Shown piece by piece: positions 7,099 to 15,197 of a stretch of DNA of 21,455 nucleotides. Positions within the stretch are counted from its first letter, which is position 1, and every line of letters begins with the position of its first letter. Origin of the DNA: CAYNLK01 sp964398055 (GTDB lineage Bacteria > Chloroflexota > Anaerolineae > 4572-78 > J111); assembly GCA_964398055.1 (NCBI GenBank), contig CAYNLK010000083.1:1-21455 (forward strand). The letters run 5' to 3'. The translations under genes were made by a program, and so were the position numbers. The notes under the pieces were generated by a model. That model saw only the letters and a program-made list of their open reading frames with translations, was not told the DNA's origin and ran no database searches.

Positions 7099-8853
7099 AT
7101 GTGCGTAACAAAAAAGTGGTCTCTCTGTACGTTAGTGGTGGTCATAACTCTGTTGCTGGCTGCTTGCGCCGGCGCCCCCCAACCGGCTGCTCCGGCTGAA
7201 AGTGAAGTAGCCCCCCCTGAACCGGCGGTTAGCGAGCAGGCCGAGGCTCCGGTGGAAGTGGAAGCCCCGGCTGAAACGGCCGCTGGCGGCAAGGTCACTG
7301 TGCGCGTCGGCGCAGCCGGCAGCCCCGACACGCTCAATCCGGGCACCGCCATTCTGGTTGAAGCGTATGATATGTTTGAGTTGGTTTATGATACCCTGTA
7401 CGATCTTGAGCTGGACGGCAGTTTCAGGCCGGCCCTGGCCGAGCAGGCGGAACTGTCTGCTGACGGCAAGGTCTGGACCTTCACCATTCGGGATGGGGTG
7501 AAATGGCACGATGGTCAACCCCTCACGGCCAAAGATGTGGCCTTTACCATTAACCTCAACAAAGAACGGGAAGATTTTCCCTACATGAACCCCTACACCG
7601 CATATTTTGAGAGCATCGAAGCGCCGGATGATCGCACGGTGGTCGTTACCTTGACCGAGCCGATTCCGAATATGGAGAGCCAGTTGGTCTTCCAATATAT
7701 TTTGCCGGAGCACATCTGGGGTAAATTGGAGGGCGATGCCGTGGCCGAGTTTCAGAATACCGCTATGATCGGCAGCGGCCCCTTCAAAATGGTTGAGTAC
7801 AAGCAAAATGAGTTCGTTCACCTGGCGGCCAACAAAGAGCATTATTATATGCCGCCCAAAGTGGATGAGGTCATTTTTCGAACCTTTGGCAACCCCGACG
7901 CCCTGGTGCAGGCGCTCATCACCGGTCAGGTGGATATGATCACCGAGATGCCCGCAACCGCTATCCCCACCCTCAAGAATGCGGCCAATGTGGAGGTCGC
8001 CATCGGTGTGCCGCTGTCGCCCTCGATCCGAGACTTCATCTTCAACCAGATTGCCCCGGAGAACTGTCCCACCGAAGAGGGCGGAATTTGTTCCAACCAC
8101 CCGGCCCTGCGTGACCGCAACGTCCGCCTGGCCCTGGCGCACGCCACCGACCTGGAAAATATTATCGACGTGGCCGAATTAGGGCTGGGCACCCCTGGCG
8201 TGGGCCTCATCGCCGACAGTATGGGTGACTGGTACAATAGCGACCTGAAACCTTATGAATTCGACCCGGCCAAGGCCAACCAGATCCTCGATGAGGCTGG
8301 CTATCAAGATACCAACGGCGACGGTATCCGCGAGATGCCCGATGGCAGCAATCCCCTCAAATTCCGCCTCTATTGGCCCAACGATATCGTTGCCGGGCCT
8401 CGGACCGCCGAACTCTTGGGTGATATGTGGAGTCAGGTCGGCGTCCGGTTGGAACCACAGGCTTTCGACCCTGATGCTTTGACCGCAGTCTGTTGCCCGG
8501 CCTTTGACTTTGACGTGATGATCTGGGGTTGGGGTTCTGATCCCGATCCGAGCGCCCTGCTTAATGTAATGACGACCAAAGAAATTCCCACCGGCAGCAA
8601 CGAAACCGGTTACGCCAATCCCGAATATGATCGGCTGTATGAGCAACAGACGCTGGAGCTGGATGACGATAAGCGCCGTGAGCTGATCTGGGAAATGCAG
8701 CGCCTGGCTCACGACGATGTGGTTTACCTCACCTACTACCAACAACAGGCTCAGGCCTTCCGCACCGATCGTTTCAAGGGTTGGATTACCGACGCCCCCA
8801 CTCTGGAGTTGAAAGACGCCAGTTCTATGACCATCATTGAACCGGTTCAGTAG
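7099..8853 (+). CDS. ABC transporter substrate-binding lipoprotein, SBP_bac_5 (Dpp/Opp) family
   Basis: A 584-residue extracellular binding protein that delivers peptides or related solutes to the permeases encoded next. It has a lipoprotein signal peptide: Lys5-Lys6, a hydrophobic stretch and the lipobox LAAC with lipidated Cys23. A Pro/Ala/Glu-rich linker (about 24-60) follows, typical of Gram-positive-like and Chloroflexota surface lipoproteins. The mature part has the family's opening pattern (LNPG; LAEQAELSADGKVWTF; RDGVKWHDGQPLTAKDV) and the later LRDRNVRLALAHATD segment. DTNGDG around residue 407 resembles a calcium loop. AGGAGAGG lies 7-14 nt before the ATG. It lies 24 nt after the oxidase, so cotranscription is likely. 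The family takes peptides, nickel, heme, opines, sugars and others, so the ligand is not fixed by homology. Confidence 0.93.
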   Translation: MCVTKKWSLCTLVVVITLLLAACAGAPQPAAPAESEVAPPEPAVSEQAEAPVEVEAPAETAAGGKVTVRVGAAGSPDTLNPGTAILVEAYDMFELVYDTLYDLELDGSFRPALAEQAELSADGKVWTFTIRDGVKWHDGQPLTAKDVAFTINLNKEREDFPYMNPYTAYFESIEAPDDRTVVVTLTEPIPNMESQLVFQYILPEHIWGKLEGDAVAEFQNTAMIGSGPFKMVEYKQNEFVHLAANKEHYYMPPKVDEVIFRTFGNPDALVQALITGQVDMITEMPATAIPTLKNAANVEVAIGVPLSPSIRDFIFNQIAPENCPTEEGGICSNHPALRDRNVRLALAHATDLENIIDVAELGLGTPGVGLIADSMGDWYNSDLKPYEFDPAKANQILDEAGYQDTNGDGIREMPDGSNPLKFRLYWPNDIVAGPRTAELLGDMWSQVGVRLEPQAFDPDALTAVCCPAFDFDVMIWGWGSDPDPSALLNVMTTKEIPTGSNETGYANPEYDRLYEQQTLELDDDKRRELIWEMQRLAHDDVVYLTYYQQQAQAFRTDRFKGWITDAPTLELKDASSMTIIEPVQ

Positions 8854-8874
8854 ATTTTTTCATTTTTGATTTTT

Positions 8875-8903
8875 CTCGTGCCCAAACTCAGTTTGGGCAC
8901 GAG
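8875..8903 (+). promoter_or_regulatory. Perfect 13-bp intercistronic hairpin after the binding-protein gene (REP-like)
   Basis: CTCGTGCCCAAAC (8875-8887) pairs perfectly with 8891-8903 around a TCA loop. A T-rich stretch lies before it (8855-8874) and none after, so it does not fit an intrinsic terminator for rightward transcription. Between a binding-protein gene and its permease gene, such stems often stabilise the upstream mRNA and lower downstream expression. The sequence also resembles widespread REP-like palindromes of the CTCGT(T/G)CCCA...TGGG(A/C)ACGAG type. Confidence 0.7.
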
Positions 8904-8939
8904 AGGAATCCCCAATCGTAAATCAGGCGGGGGCTGTTG

Positions 8940-9962
8940 ATGAACAAATACGTCCTCAAACGAATCGGCTGGGCGTTGTTGACTGTCGGTTTTGTGATTG
9001 TGCTCAACTTTTTCCTGTTTCGTATCTTGCCCGGCGACCCCACCAGGGCGGTCAAGAATCCCCGCCTGACTGCCGAAGGGGTTGCCGCAGTGCAAGCCCG
9101 TTTTGGGTTAGACAAGCCGATCATCAACTGCATCGAGTCCTTTACCCCATTGGATTTTGGTTCCTGTACCATCAACCCCCTGGAGACCCAATTTTTCCGG
9201 TACGTCATCAACCTGTTGCAAGGGGATTTGGGCACCAGTTTCCATTCCCACCAGCCGGTGGCTGAAATCCTGGTCGAAAGGCTTTACAATACGGTCCTGT
9301 TAATTGGGGCCGGTACCCTCCTGTCGATTTTCTTTGGGATGCTGGCGGGGATGATCGCGGCCTGGAAGTCGCGCACGGTGATTGATTATACCGCCTTGAT
9401 TGGCGGCTTGGTCACTTGGTCGTTGCCGACCTTCTGGTTTGGCATCATTTTGCTCTTTTGGGGCAGCAGCCGTTTTGGCCTACCGATTGGCGGGAAATTC
9501 ACCATCGGCGCGACCTTTGATACCATCTGGCAGCAGTGGTTCGATATTGGTCGCCACCTGATTTTGCCCACCCTCACCTATACCATCATCTACGCCGGGG
9601 AATACACCCTTTTCATGCGCAGCGCCGTGCTGGAGATCTTCTCCGAAGATTATATCCTGACCGCCAAAGCAAAAGGGTTGAATACCATCCAGATTTTGCG
9701 GGACCACGCCTTGCGCAATGCCATGCTGCCGACGGTCACCATTGTCGCCTTGAACCTGGGTCTGACCGTAGCCGGGGCCATTCAAATCGAGGCCGTCTTT
9801 TCCTGGCCTGGCCTGGGGCAGACCATTGTCGAAGCAGTCGCCCGGCAGGATTTCCCGGTCATGCAGGGCGCTTTTCTGATGTTAGCGATTAGCGTTATCT
9901 TTGCCAATCTCATTGCCGATTTGCTCTACTCCTATCTGGATCCGCGCATTCAAACCGGCTGA
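8940..9962 (+). CDS. dppB: Peptide/nickel-type ABC transporter permease, DppB-like
   Basis: A 340-residue inner-membrane permease of the DppB/OppB branch. It begins with the hallmark N-terminal helix that ends in FRILPGDP (27-34), and has a large external loop with IINCIESFTP and two cysteines (64, 76). The core transmembrane domain spans about 110-335. The cytoplasmic ATPase-coupling (EAA) loop is ILTAKAKGLNTIQILRDHAL (239-258). The final LLYSYLDPRI is characteristic of the family. I chose ATG 8940 rather than TTG 8937 directly before it; a GGCGGGGG stretch lies upstream. It follows the binding protein after a REP-like hairpin and precedes the second permease. The gene symbol is by family, not by proven substrate. 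Confidence 0.93.
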   Translation: MNKYVLKRIGWALLTVGFVIVLNFFLFRILPGDPTRAVKNPRLTAEGVAAVQARFGLDKPIINCIESFTPLDFGSCTINPLETQFFRYVINLLQGDLGTSFHSHQPVAEILVERLYNTVLLIGAGTLLSIFFGMLAGMIAAWKSRTVIDYTALIGGLVTWSLPTFWFGIILLFWGSSRFGLPIGGKFTIGATFDTIWQQWFDIGRHLILPTLTYTIIYAGEYTLFMRSAVLEIFSEDYILTAKAKGLNTIQILRDHALRNAMLPTVTIVALNLGLTVAGAIQIEAVFSWPGLGQTIVEAVARQDFPVMQGAFLMLAISVIFANLIADLLYSYLDPRIQTG

Positions 9963-9966
9963 AGGG

Positions 9967-10070
9967 GCAATTCAATTATCAATTATCAATTTTCAAATCG
10001 TAAACTCCGTCACCTGATTCCAGGGCAAGTACCATGAGTCGTCAATCGCCAATCTTCAATCGTAAATCGT
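9967..10070. repeat. Heptad repeats in the gap between the two permease genes
   Basis: Two short arrays occupy this 121-nt gap: CAATTC, AATTATC twice, AATTTTC, AAATCGT (9968-10001), and CAATCGC, CAATCTT, CAATCGT, AAATCGT (10043-10070). Both run in the same direction. CAATCGT also occurs just before the first permease at 8912-8918. They separate genes that normally nearly touch, so they probably entered as mobile or slippage-born spacer DNA. Confidence 0.7.
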
Positions 10071-10083
10071 AAGCAGATGGCCT

Positions 10084-11022
10084 ATGGAAGATTTCAAGAA
10101 ATTCTGGCAAGATTTTAAGCGTCAAAAAATGGGTTTAATCGGCCTGATGATGCTGTCGGTTGCCATTGCTGTGGCTGTTTTTGCGCCGAAGCTGGCCCCG
10201 TACAATCCCGCCGAGAAGGTGCGGGTGACGATTGATAGTATTTACGTTCCGCCCAGCCGCGAACACCTGCTGGGCACCGACGACGCCGGTAAGGATGTGC
10301 TCACCAACCTGATCTACGGGGCGCGGGTGTCGCTAACCGTCGGCTTTTTTGCTTCCTTCATCACTCTGATTATCGGCGGAACGGTTGGCATCGTTGCCGG
10401 ATTTGTGGGCGGGCGAGTTGAGAACTTCCTGATGCGGCTCACCGACATCCTGTTGGTGATTCCCGATCTGCCGCTGATGATTATTCTAATCGCCCTGCTG
10501 GGTCGAAAACTTTGGGTCATCGTTGTGGTGGTCGGAATTTTGAGCTGGACCGGCACCGCCCGCATCGTTCGCTCGCAGACCCTGTCGGTTAAGGAGCGCA
10601 AGTTTGTGCAGCGGGCCAGGGCGTTAGGGGCCGGCAATCTTTACATCATTCGCCGCCACATCTTTCCGCTGGTCTTTCCGTTGATGGTCGTCAATGCCGT
10701 GCTGGTCATCTCCGGGATCATCCTCTACGAGGCTACCCTGGCTTTTCTTGGCCTGGGCGACCCCACCCGGGTGAGTTGGGGGCAGATGCTCCAGTTTGCC
10801 TTCAGTCGGGGGGCCATGAGCGCCGGGGCCTGGTGGGTGCTGGTGCCGCCTGGCCTGGCAATTGCCTGGGTCGCCCTGGGTTTGACCCTGCTCGGCAACG
10901 GCCTGGAGCGAGTTTTTAACCCCCGGCTGGAGCTGCATCACCTGTCGGTGGGGCCAAATATGGTGGCCCGCCGGCGACTGCAACCGGTGGCTGCCCCTGC
11001 GCCCACGCCGGGTAGCAAGTAA
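10084..11022 (+). CDS. dppC: Peptide/nickel-type ABC transporter permease, DppC-like
   Basis: A 312-residue partner permease. It has the short N-terminal OppC-type region (about 5-60: cytosolic basic segment, one membrane helix, then APYNPAEK), followed by HLLGTDDAGKDVLTNLIYGAR (61-81), a classic DppC signature. Five further membrane helices follow, and an EAA loop, QRARALGAGNLYIIRRHIFP (176-195), that docks on the ATPases. The C-terminal ~35 residues are Pro/Ala/Arg-rich and non-membrane, longer than usual. The ATG is the first sensible start; the ribosome binding site is weak. It forms the channel with the preceding permease and is followed within 25 nt by the ATPase genes. Confidence 0.93.
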   Translation: MEDFKKFWQDFKRQKMGLIGLMMLSVAIAVAVFAPKLAPYNPAEKVRVTIDSIYVPPSREHLLGTDDAGKDVLTNLIYGARVSLTVGFFASFITLIIGGTVGIVAGFVGGRVENFLMRLTDILLVIPDLPLMIILIALLGRKLWVIVVVVGILSWTGTARIVRSQTLSVKERKFVQRARALGAGNLYIIRRHIFPLVFPLMVVNAVLVISGIILYEATLAFLGLGDPTRVSWGQMLQFAFSRGAMSAGAWWVLVPPGLAIAWVALGLTLLGNGLERVFNPRLELHHLSVGPNMVARRRLQPVAAPAPTPGSK

Positions 11023-11035
11023 ACCATGGCGACCC

Positions 11036-11041
11036 AAGGAG
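11036..11041 (+). promoter_or_regulatory. AAGGAG ribosome binding site deciding the DppD start
   Basis: AAGGAG lies 5 nt before ATG 11047. An earlier in-frame ATG at 11026, only 3 nt after the permease stop, has no such site, and its seven extra residues (MATQGDA) are not family-like. Confidence 0.6.
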
Positions 11042-11046
11042 ACGCT

Positions 11047-12060
11047 ATGCCAGAGCTGGCCAACGCGCCGATCCTGCTCGAAGTCAACAACCTGTCGGTC
11101 GATTTTGTGGGTCCCAACCAATCTCCGGCTCACGCCCTGGAAAATGTCAGCTTCACTTTGCGCGAAGGTGAGATTTTGGGGGTGGTGGGCGAAAGTGGTT
11201 GCGGCAAAACCACGCTGATGTTGAGTTTAATGCGGCTGCTGGCCGCGGCCGGACGGATTGTTGCCGGCCAAATCATCTTCAGGGGCCAGGATTTGCTCGA
11301 CTTGAGTGAAGCTCAGATGGCCGATGTCCGCTGGAAAAATATCTCGATGATCTTCCAGGGGGCTATGAACGCCCTCAACCCGGTCCGCCGGGTGGGTGAC
11401 CAGATTGCCGAAGCCATCTGGCAGCATTACCCGGTCAGCGATAAGGCCCAGGTGGAGGCCCGGGTTTCGGAGCTGCTCGACCTGGTCGGGATCGATCCGA
11501 ACCGCCGGCGCCATTACCCGCACCAATTCTCCGGCGGCATGCGCCAGCGGGTGATGATCGCCATGGCCCTGGCCTGTACCCCTCAGATTGTCATTGCCGA
11601 TGAGCCAACCACGGCCCTCGACGTGATGATCCAGGCCCAGATTTTGCAGTTACTGGGCCAGTTACGAGAAAAACTGGGCGTAGCCGTGCTGTTTGTGACC
11701 CACGACCTGGGGGTGGTGGCCGAGATTTGCGATACGGTGCTGGTGATGTACGGCGGCGTGGTGGCCGAATACGCCGATGTCGATACCATCTATAACCAGC
11801 CCTGCCATCCTTATACCCAGGAGTTGCTCAAAGCCTTTCCTGACCTCTCCCGGCTTGAGGGCCAATTGACCGCTATTCCTGGCTACCCGCCCCGGCTCGA
11901 CGCCCTGCCGCCCGGTTGCCGTTTTGCCCCGCGCTGCCCGGCCGTTTTTGAGCGTTGCCACGCCGCCCAACCACCAACTTTTGTCTTAAACCAGGGTCAA
12001 TTCAGGCGTAACACCCCCCATTACGCCAGTTGTCATTTGGTCGCCGCGGAGCAGGATTAA
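11047..12060 (+). CDS. dppD: Peptide ABC transporter ATP-binding protein, DppD-like
   Basis: A 337-residue ATPase of the Dpp/Opp importer. Numbered from ATG 11047: Walker A GESGCGKTT (48-56), the Q-loop in MIFQGAMNALNPVR, the ABC signature FSGGMRQRV (161-169), Walker B IVIADEP (181-187) and the H-loop in VTHDLG. The C-terminal oligopeptide-transporter extension (oligo_HPY type) carries CRFAPRCPAVFERC plus a last cysteine in HYASC. These four cysteines match the [4Fe-4S] ligands seen in structures of Opp/Dpp ATPases. It pairs with the next gene to form a heterodimeric motor. The two ATPase genes are separated by only 8 nt. Confidence 0.94.
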   Translation: MPELANAPILLEVNNLSVDFVGPNQSPAHALENVSFTLREGEILGVVGESGCGKTTLMLSLMRLLAAAGRIVAGQIIFRGQDLLDLSEAQMADVRWKNISMIFQGAMNALNPVRRVGDQIAEAIWQHYPVSDKAQVEARVSELLDLVGIDPNRRRHYPHQFSGGMRQRVMIAMALACTPQIVIADEPTTALDVMIQAQILQLLGQLREKLGVAVLFVTHDLGVVAEICDTVLVMYGGVVAEYADVDTIYNQPCHPYTQELLKAFPDLSRLEGQLTAIPGYPPRLDALPPGCRFAPRCPAVFERCHAAQPPTFVLNQGQFRRNTPHYASCHLVAAEQD

Positions 12061-12068
12061 ACAGCAAG

Positions 12069-13082
12069 ATGAATGAGGCTTCGATTCTTCAAGTTCAAAA
12101 TTTGTGCAAATATTTCCCCGTCGGTCGAACCAGCTTTTTTGTGGGGAAGGAGCGTTATGTCCACGCCGTCGACGACGTAAGTTTTGAGTTGCAGCGGGGT
12201 GAAGTGCTGGCCCTGGTTGGTGAGAGTGGCTGCGGCAAATCTACCCTGATCTTGACCCTGCTGGGGCTGGAAAAAGCTACCTCGGGCCGGATCATTTTCG
12301 AGGGCCAGGATGCTACCAATCTGCCGCCGGCTGAACTGAAACAACTGCGCCGCCACATGCAGATGATTTTTCAAGACCCCTACGAGTCGCTCAATCCGCT
12401 GATGACCATTGGTGAGCTGGTTGCCGAGCCGTTGTTGGTGCACGGCCTGGTTCGCAGCCGGGCCGAGCGGCTGGAGCGGGCCAGGCTGGCCCTGGAAGAC
12501 GCCGGGCTGAAGCCGGCCGAGACTTTTATCCAGCGCCGCCCTCACGAGCTATCCGGAGGCCAACGGCAGCGGGTGGTTATTGCCGGCGCGCTGGTGTTGG
12601 AACCGGCGGTCTTGCTGGCCGATGAGCCGGTCTCGATGCTGGATGTTAGCATCCGGGCCGAAATTCTGAATTTGCTGGCCGATCTGCGGGTCAAACGGGG
12701 GATCTCGATCATCTTCATCACCCACGATTTGAGCACCGCGGCTTACTTTGCCGACCGCCTGGCGGTGATGTACCTGGGCCGGATTGTGGAATTAGGCTCC
12801 ACCGAAACGGTGCTGGCCAACCCCACCCATCCTTACACCAAGGCCCTGCTGTCGGTCATTCCCGTGCCCAACCCTCGCCAACGCCGCCAGCACACTATCC
12901 TGGAAGGCGACCCACCCAATCCCATCGACCTGCCTTCCGGCTGCCGCTTCCGCCCGCGCTGCCCGGCGGCCCTTGAACGTTGTCGTCAGGTAGACCCGTT
13001 GCTCAGCCCTATCGGCGACGGTCACCAGGTCGCCTGTTTGCTGGTGAGCGAGCAACCTCAACCACCAACCACTGACCACTGA
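12069..13082 (+). CDS. dppF: Peptide ABC transporter ATP-binding protein, DppF-like
   Basis: A 337-residue second ATPase. From ATG 12069: Walker A GESGCGKST (51-59), Q-loop MIFQDPYESLNP (99-110), signature LSGGQRQRV (161-169), Walker B VLLADEP (181-187) followed by VSMLD, which marks the F-type subunit, and H-loop ITHDLS. The C-terminal extension again has four cysteines in CRFRPRCPAALERC...ACLL. I chose this ATG, 8 nt after the previous stop with AGGA at 12053-12056, over an earlier in-frame start at 12030 that overlaps the DppD gene. It completes the importer. The final residues (QPQPPTTDH) look like readthrough into low-complexity DNA before the stop. Confidence 0.94.
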   Translation: MNEASILQVQNLCKYFPVGRTSFFVGKERYVHAVDDVSFELQRGEVLALVGESGCGKSTLILTLLGLEKATSGRIIFEGQDATNLPPAELKQLRRHMQMIFQDPYESLNPLMTIGELVAEPLLVHGLVRSRAERLERARLALEDAGLKPAETFIQRRPHELSGGQRQRVVIAGALVLEPAVLLADEPVSMLDVSIRAEILNLLADLRVKRGISIIFITHDLSTAAYFADRLAVMYLGRIVELGSTETVLANPTHPYTKALLSVIPVPNPRQRRQHTILEGDPPNPIDLPSGCRFRPRCPAALERCRQVDPLLSPIGDGHQVACLLVSEQPQPPTTDH

Positions 13083-13123
13083 CCGCTTTTCTATGTTTTT
13101 TAACGAATGTTCATATCATTCCC

Positions 13124-13179
13124 AATTCGCCATTCGCTATTCGCCATTCGCTATTCGCCATTCGCTATTCGCCATTCGC
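13124..13179. repeat. Eight-unit perfect heptad array (CATTCGC/TATTCGC alternating)
   Basis: AATTCGC is followed by CATTCGC and TATTCGC in strict alternation, eight units and 56 nt without interruption. This is the cleanest array in the window and the same unit as the array at 2346-2394. It lies in the 147-nt gap between the importer genes and the S9 peptidase gene. The strict two-unit alternation (a 14-nt period) suggests recent expansion by doublets. Confidence 0.9.
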
Positions 13180-13229
13180 TACACTAGCCCTGTGGGTTCG
13201 CCCTTCATAAATTATCACGGAGTTAGACG

Positions 13230-15080
13230 ATGCACCCAGATATCAAACTCACCGAAAAATATGAGCGCCAGGGTTGGCCCTCGCTGCAACGGCCCGATGT
13301 CAAGCCGCCGGCAGGGTGGAGCCTGCCCCTGATCACGTCGGTCAATCGAATCCGCAACCACCGCCTCTCGCCCGATGGCCGCCAGATTGCTTTTTTCTGG
13401 GATCGGGATGACCGGTCTGACCTTTTTGTAATGCCCGCAGCCGGCGGCTGGCCGGCCCGGCTGTCGGTTGATCGCGGCCCGGTGGCCTTTTGGAGCGATG
13501 AAATTCCCCAATGGTCGCCGGATGGGGCCTGGCTGGCTTTTACCGCCGCTGACCATGTCCAGGTTGTCCCGGCGGCCGGCGGTCTGCCCCGGCAGATTTC
13601 CGATTTCACCGCCAGCGCCTTTGAGCCGGTCTGGCTGCCCGACAGCCGGCGGCTGATAGTGACAGTTGAGCGGAATGAGGCCAACCACCTGCTGCTGACC
13701 GACCGGGACGGGAGCTGGCCCCGCCAACTCACCAACGGCCCCGGCGACGACTCCGACGCCTGCCCCTCGCCGGATGGTCGTTTGCTGGTCTACGTTTTCC
13801 GCCCTTTTGCCGACTTGAATCGCTCTGATCTTATGCTGGTTGACCTGGATAGCGGCGAGACGGCGGTGTTGACCGGCGCGCCCGGCCAAAAGAACGGCTC
13901 GCCGCGCTGGTCGCCTGACGGTGGAACTATTGCTTTCCTATCCCAGCGCACCGGCTGGAACGAAATCTGGCTGACTCGACCTGATGGGCAAGGAGAGCGC
14001 CAACTCACCCACCTGGGTTACGATGCGAGTGATATCGCCTGGTCGCCCGACGGCAGCCGGTTGGCCTGTACCGTCAATCGGGGTGGGGCCTTTGACCTGG
14101 CCCTGGTTGACGCCGCTAGCGGCGAGGTTTCTTACTTGCGAACCGGTCAGGGTTACTACTCCCGGCCCAACTGGTCGCTTCAGGGTGATTTCCTCACCGT
14201 GGAGTATGAGGACTCGACCCGGCCGCCCGACCTGTACCGGGTCTCCGTGCCCGGCGGCGACGTGACTCAACTGACCTTCTCCAATCCGCCGGCCCTGGCT
14301 GCTTTGTCGCTCATTGTCCCGGAGCAGGTCAGCTACCGTAGCTTTGATGGGCTGGAAATCCCGGCTTTTTTGTACCGGCCCGCCCGGCCAAACGGCGCGG
14401 CTATCCTCTACCCTCACGGCGGTCCCACCGCCCAGTACATTTTTGAATGGGATATCCTGGCTCAATATTTGGTGGCAAAGGGTTACACCTACCTGTGTCC
14501 TAACTATCGTGGCGGCACCGGCTATGGTCTCGAATTTGAACGGGCCAATCACTTTGCCTGGGGTATCGGCGATACCCAGGATTGTTTGTATGGGGCCAGG
14601 TATCTGCGTGAGTTAGCCGGAATTGACCCGGCCCGGCTGGCCATCTACGGCGGCAGTTACGGCGGCTATATGACCGCCTGCTGCCTTTCGCGCGACCCCG
14701 ACTATCTTTTTGCCTGCGGCGTCAGCAAATACGGCGACGCCCATCTGGTCACCTCCTGGGCGCAGTGCAATCGGCAGCTCCGGCTCTACACTGAAGCGCC
14801 GTTGGGCCGTCCCGCCAAACATCGCCAGGTCTACCTCGATGGCTCGCCCATTTTTCAGGTAGAAAATGTGCAAAAGCCGGTGCTCATCCTGCACGGCCTG
14901 GACGATGACGTGGTCCCGCCGGAAGCCTCGGAGGAGTGGGTCGAGGCGCTGCGCCGGGCCGGCAAAACCTTTGAGTACAAAACCTATCCGGGCGAACCTC
15001 ACGGCTTTCTCAAGCGAGCCAACCTGCTCGACGTCTGGGGCCGGATCGAGCGGTTTCTGGATTGGTATTTGCTGCCATAA
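13230..15080 (+). CDS. S9 family (prolyl oligopeptidase-like, acylaminoacyl-peptidase type) serine peptidase
   Basis: A 616-residue peptidase with an N-terminal beta-propeller (about 35-350) built from PD40/TolB-like blades marked by SPDG at 47, 96, 180, 228 and 272, and a C-terminal alpha/beta-hydrolase domain (about 365-616). The catalytic residues are Ser476 in GGSYGGYM, Asp559 in HGLDDDVVPP and His591 in GEPHGF. PHGGPTA (395-401) supplies the oxyanion region. Such enzymes trim short peptides or remove N-acylated residues, and the propeller limits substrates to small peptides. No signal peptide is present, so it should act in the cytoplasm on imported material. The ATG has CGGAG about 7 nt upstream. 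It follows the importer in the same direction, suggesting it processes the transported peptide. Confidence 0.93.
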   Translation: MHPDIKLTEKYERQGWPSLQRPDVKPPAGWSLPLITSVNRIRNHRLSPDGRQIAFFWDRDDRSDLFVMPAAGGWPARLSVDRGPVAFWSDEIPQWSPDGAWLAFTAADHVQVVPAAGGLPRQISDFTASAFEPVWLPDSRRLIVTVERNEANHLLLTDRDGSWPRQLTNGPGDDSDACPSPDGRLLVYVFRPFADLNRSDLMLVDLDSGETAVLTGAPGQKNGSPRWSPDGGTIAFLSQRTGWNEIWLTRPDGQGERQLTHLGYDASDIAWSPDGSRLACTVNRGGAFDLALVDAASGEVSYLRTGQGYYSRPNWSLQGDFLTVEYEDSTRPPDLYRVSVPGGDVTQLTFSNPPALAALSLIVPEQVSYRSFDGLEIPAFLYRPARPNGAAILYPHGGPTAQYIFEWDILAQYLVAKGYTYLCPNYRGGTGYGLEFERANHFAWGIGDTQDCLYGARYLRELAGIDPARLAIYGGSYGGYMTACCLSRDPDYLFACGVSKYGDAHLVTSWAQCNRQLRLYTEAPLGRPAKHRQVYLDGSPIFQVENVQKPVLILHGLDDDVVPPEASEEWVEALRRAGKTFEYKTYPGEPHGFLKRANLLDVWGRIERFLDWYLLP

Positions 15081-15093
15081 ATTGGGGGGCGAG

Positions 15094-15187
15094 GGATTAG
15101 AGATTAGGAGCTTAGGAGCTTAGGAGATTGGGGGATGGGGAGATTCAATCTCCACTCTCTAATCTCCAAATCCCAAATCCCAAATCT
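15094..15187. repeat. Octad/heptad repeats in inverted arrangement before the MttB gene
   Basis: Purine-rich units (GATTAGA, then TTAGGAGC repeated with an 8-nt period, to about 15125) are followed by pyrimidine-rich units (AATCTCC, then AAATCCC twice and AAATCTG). The two halves are partly complementary: GGAGATT and AATCTCC flank one base at about 15140-15154. An in-frame ATG at 15135 would translate part of this array, so I treat it as spurious and start the next gene at 15198. Confidence 0.7.
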
Positions 15188-15197
15188 GAGGTATTCT

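Noticed and set aside
8875..8903. Hairpin read as an intrinsic terminator after the binding-protein gene
   Set aside because: The T-run precedes the stem and none follows it on the plus strand; the importer genes continue downstream, so it is better seen as an intercistronic or REP-like stem.
12030..12068. Upstream in-frame start for the DppF-like ATPase
   Set aside because: It overlaps the end of the DppD gene, and the residues it adds are unlike the family; ATG 12069 fits the operon spacing.
13124..13179. CRISPR array
   Set aside because: The units are 7 nt with no spacers and no cas genes nearby; this is a simple tandem heptad array.
15135..15197. N-terminal extension of the MttB protein starting at ATG 15135
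   Set aside because: It would translate the heptad array between genes; GAGG before ATG 15198 gives a better start.
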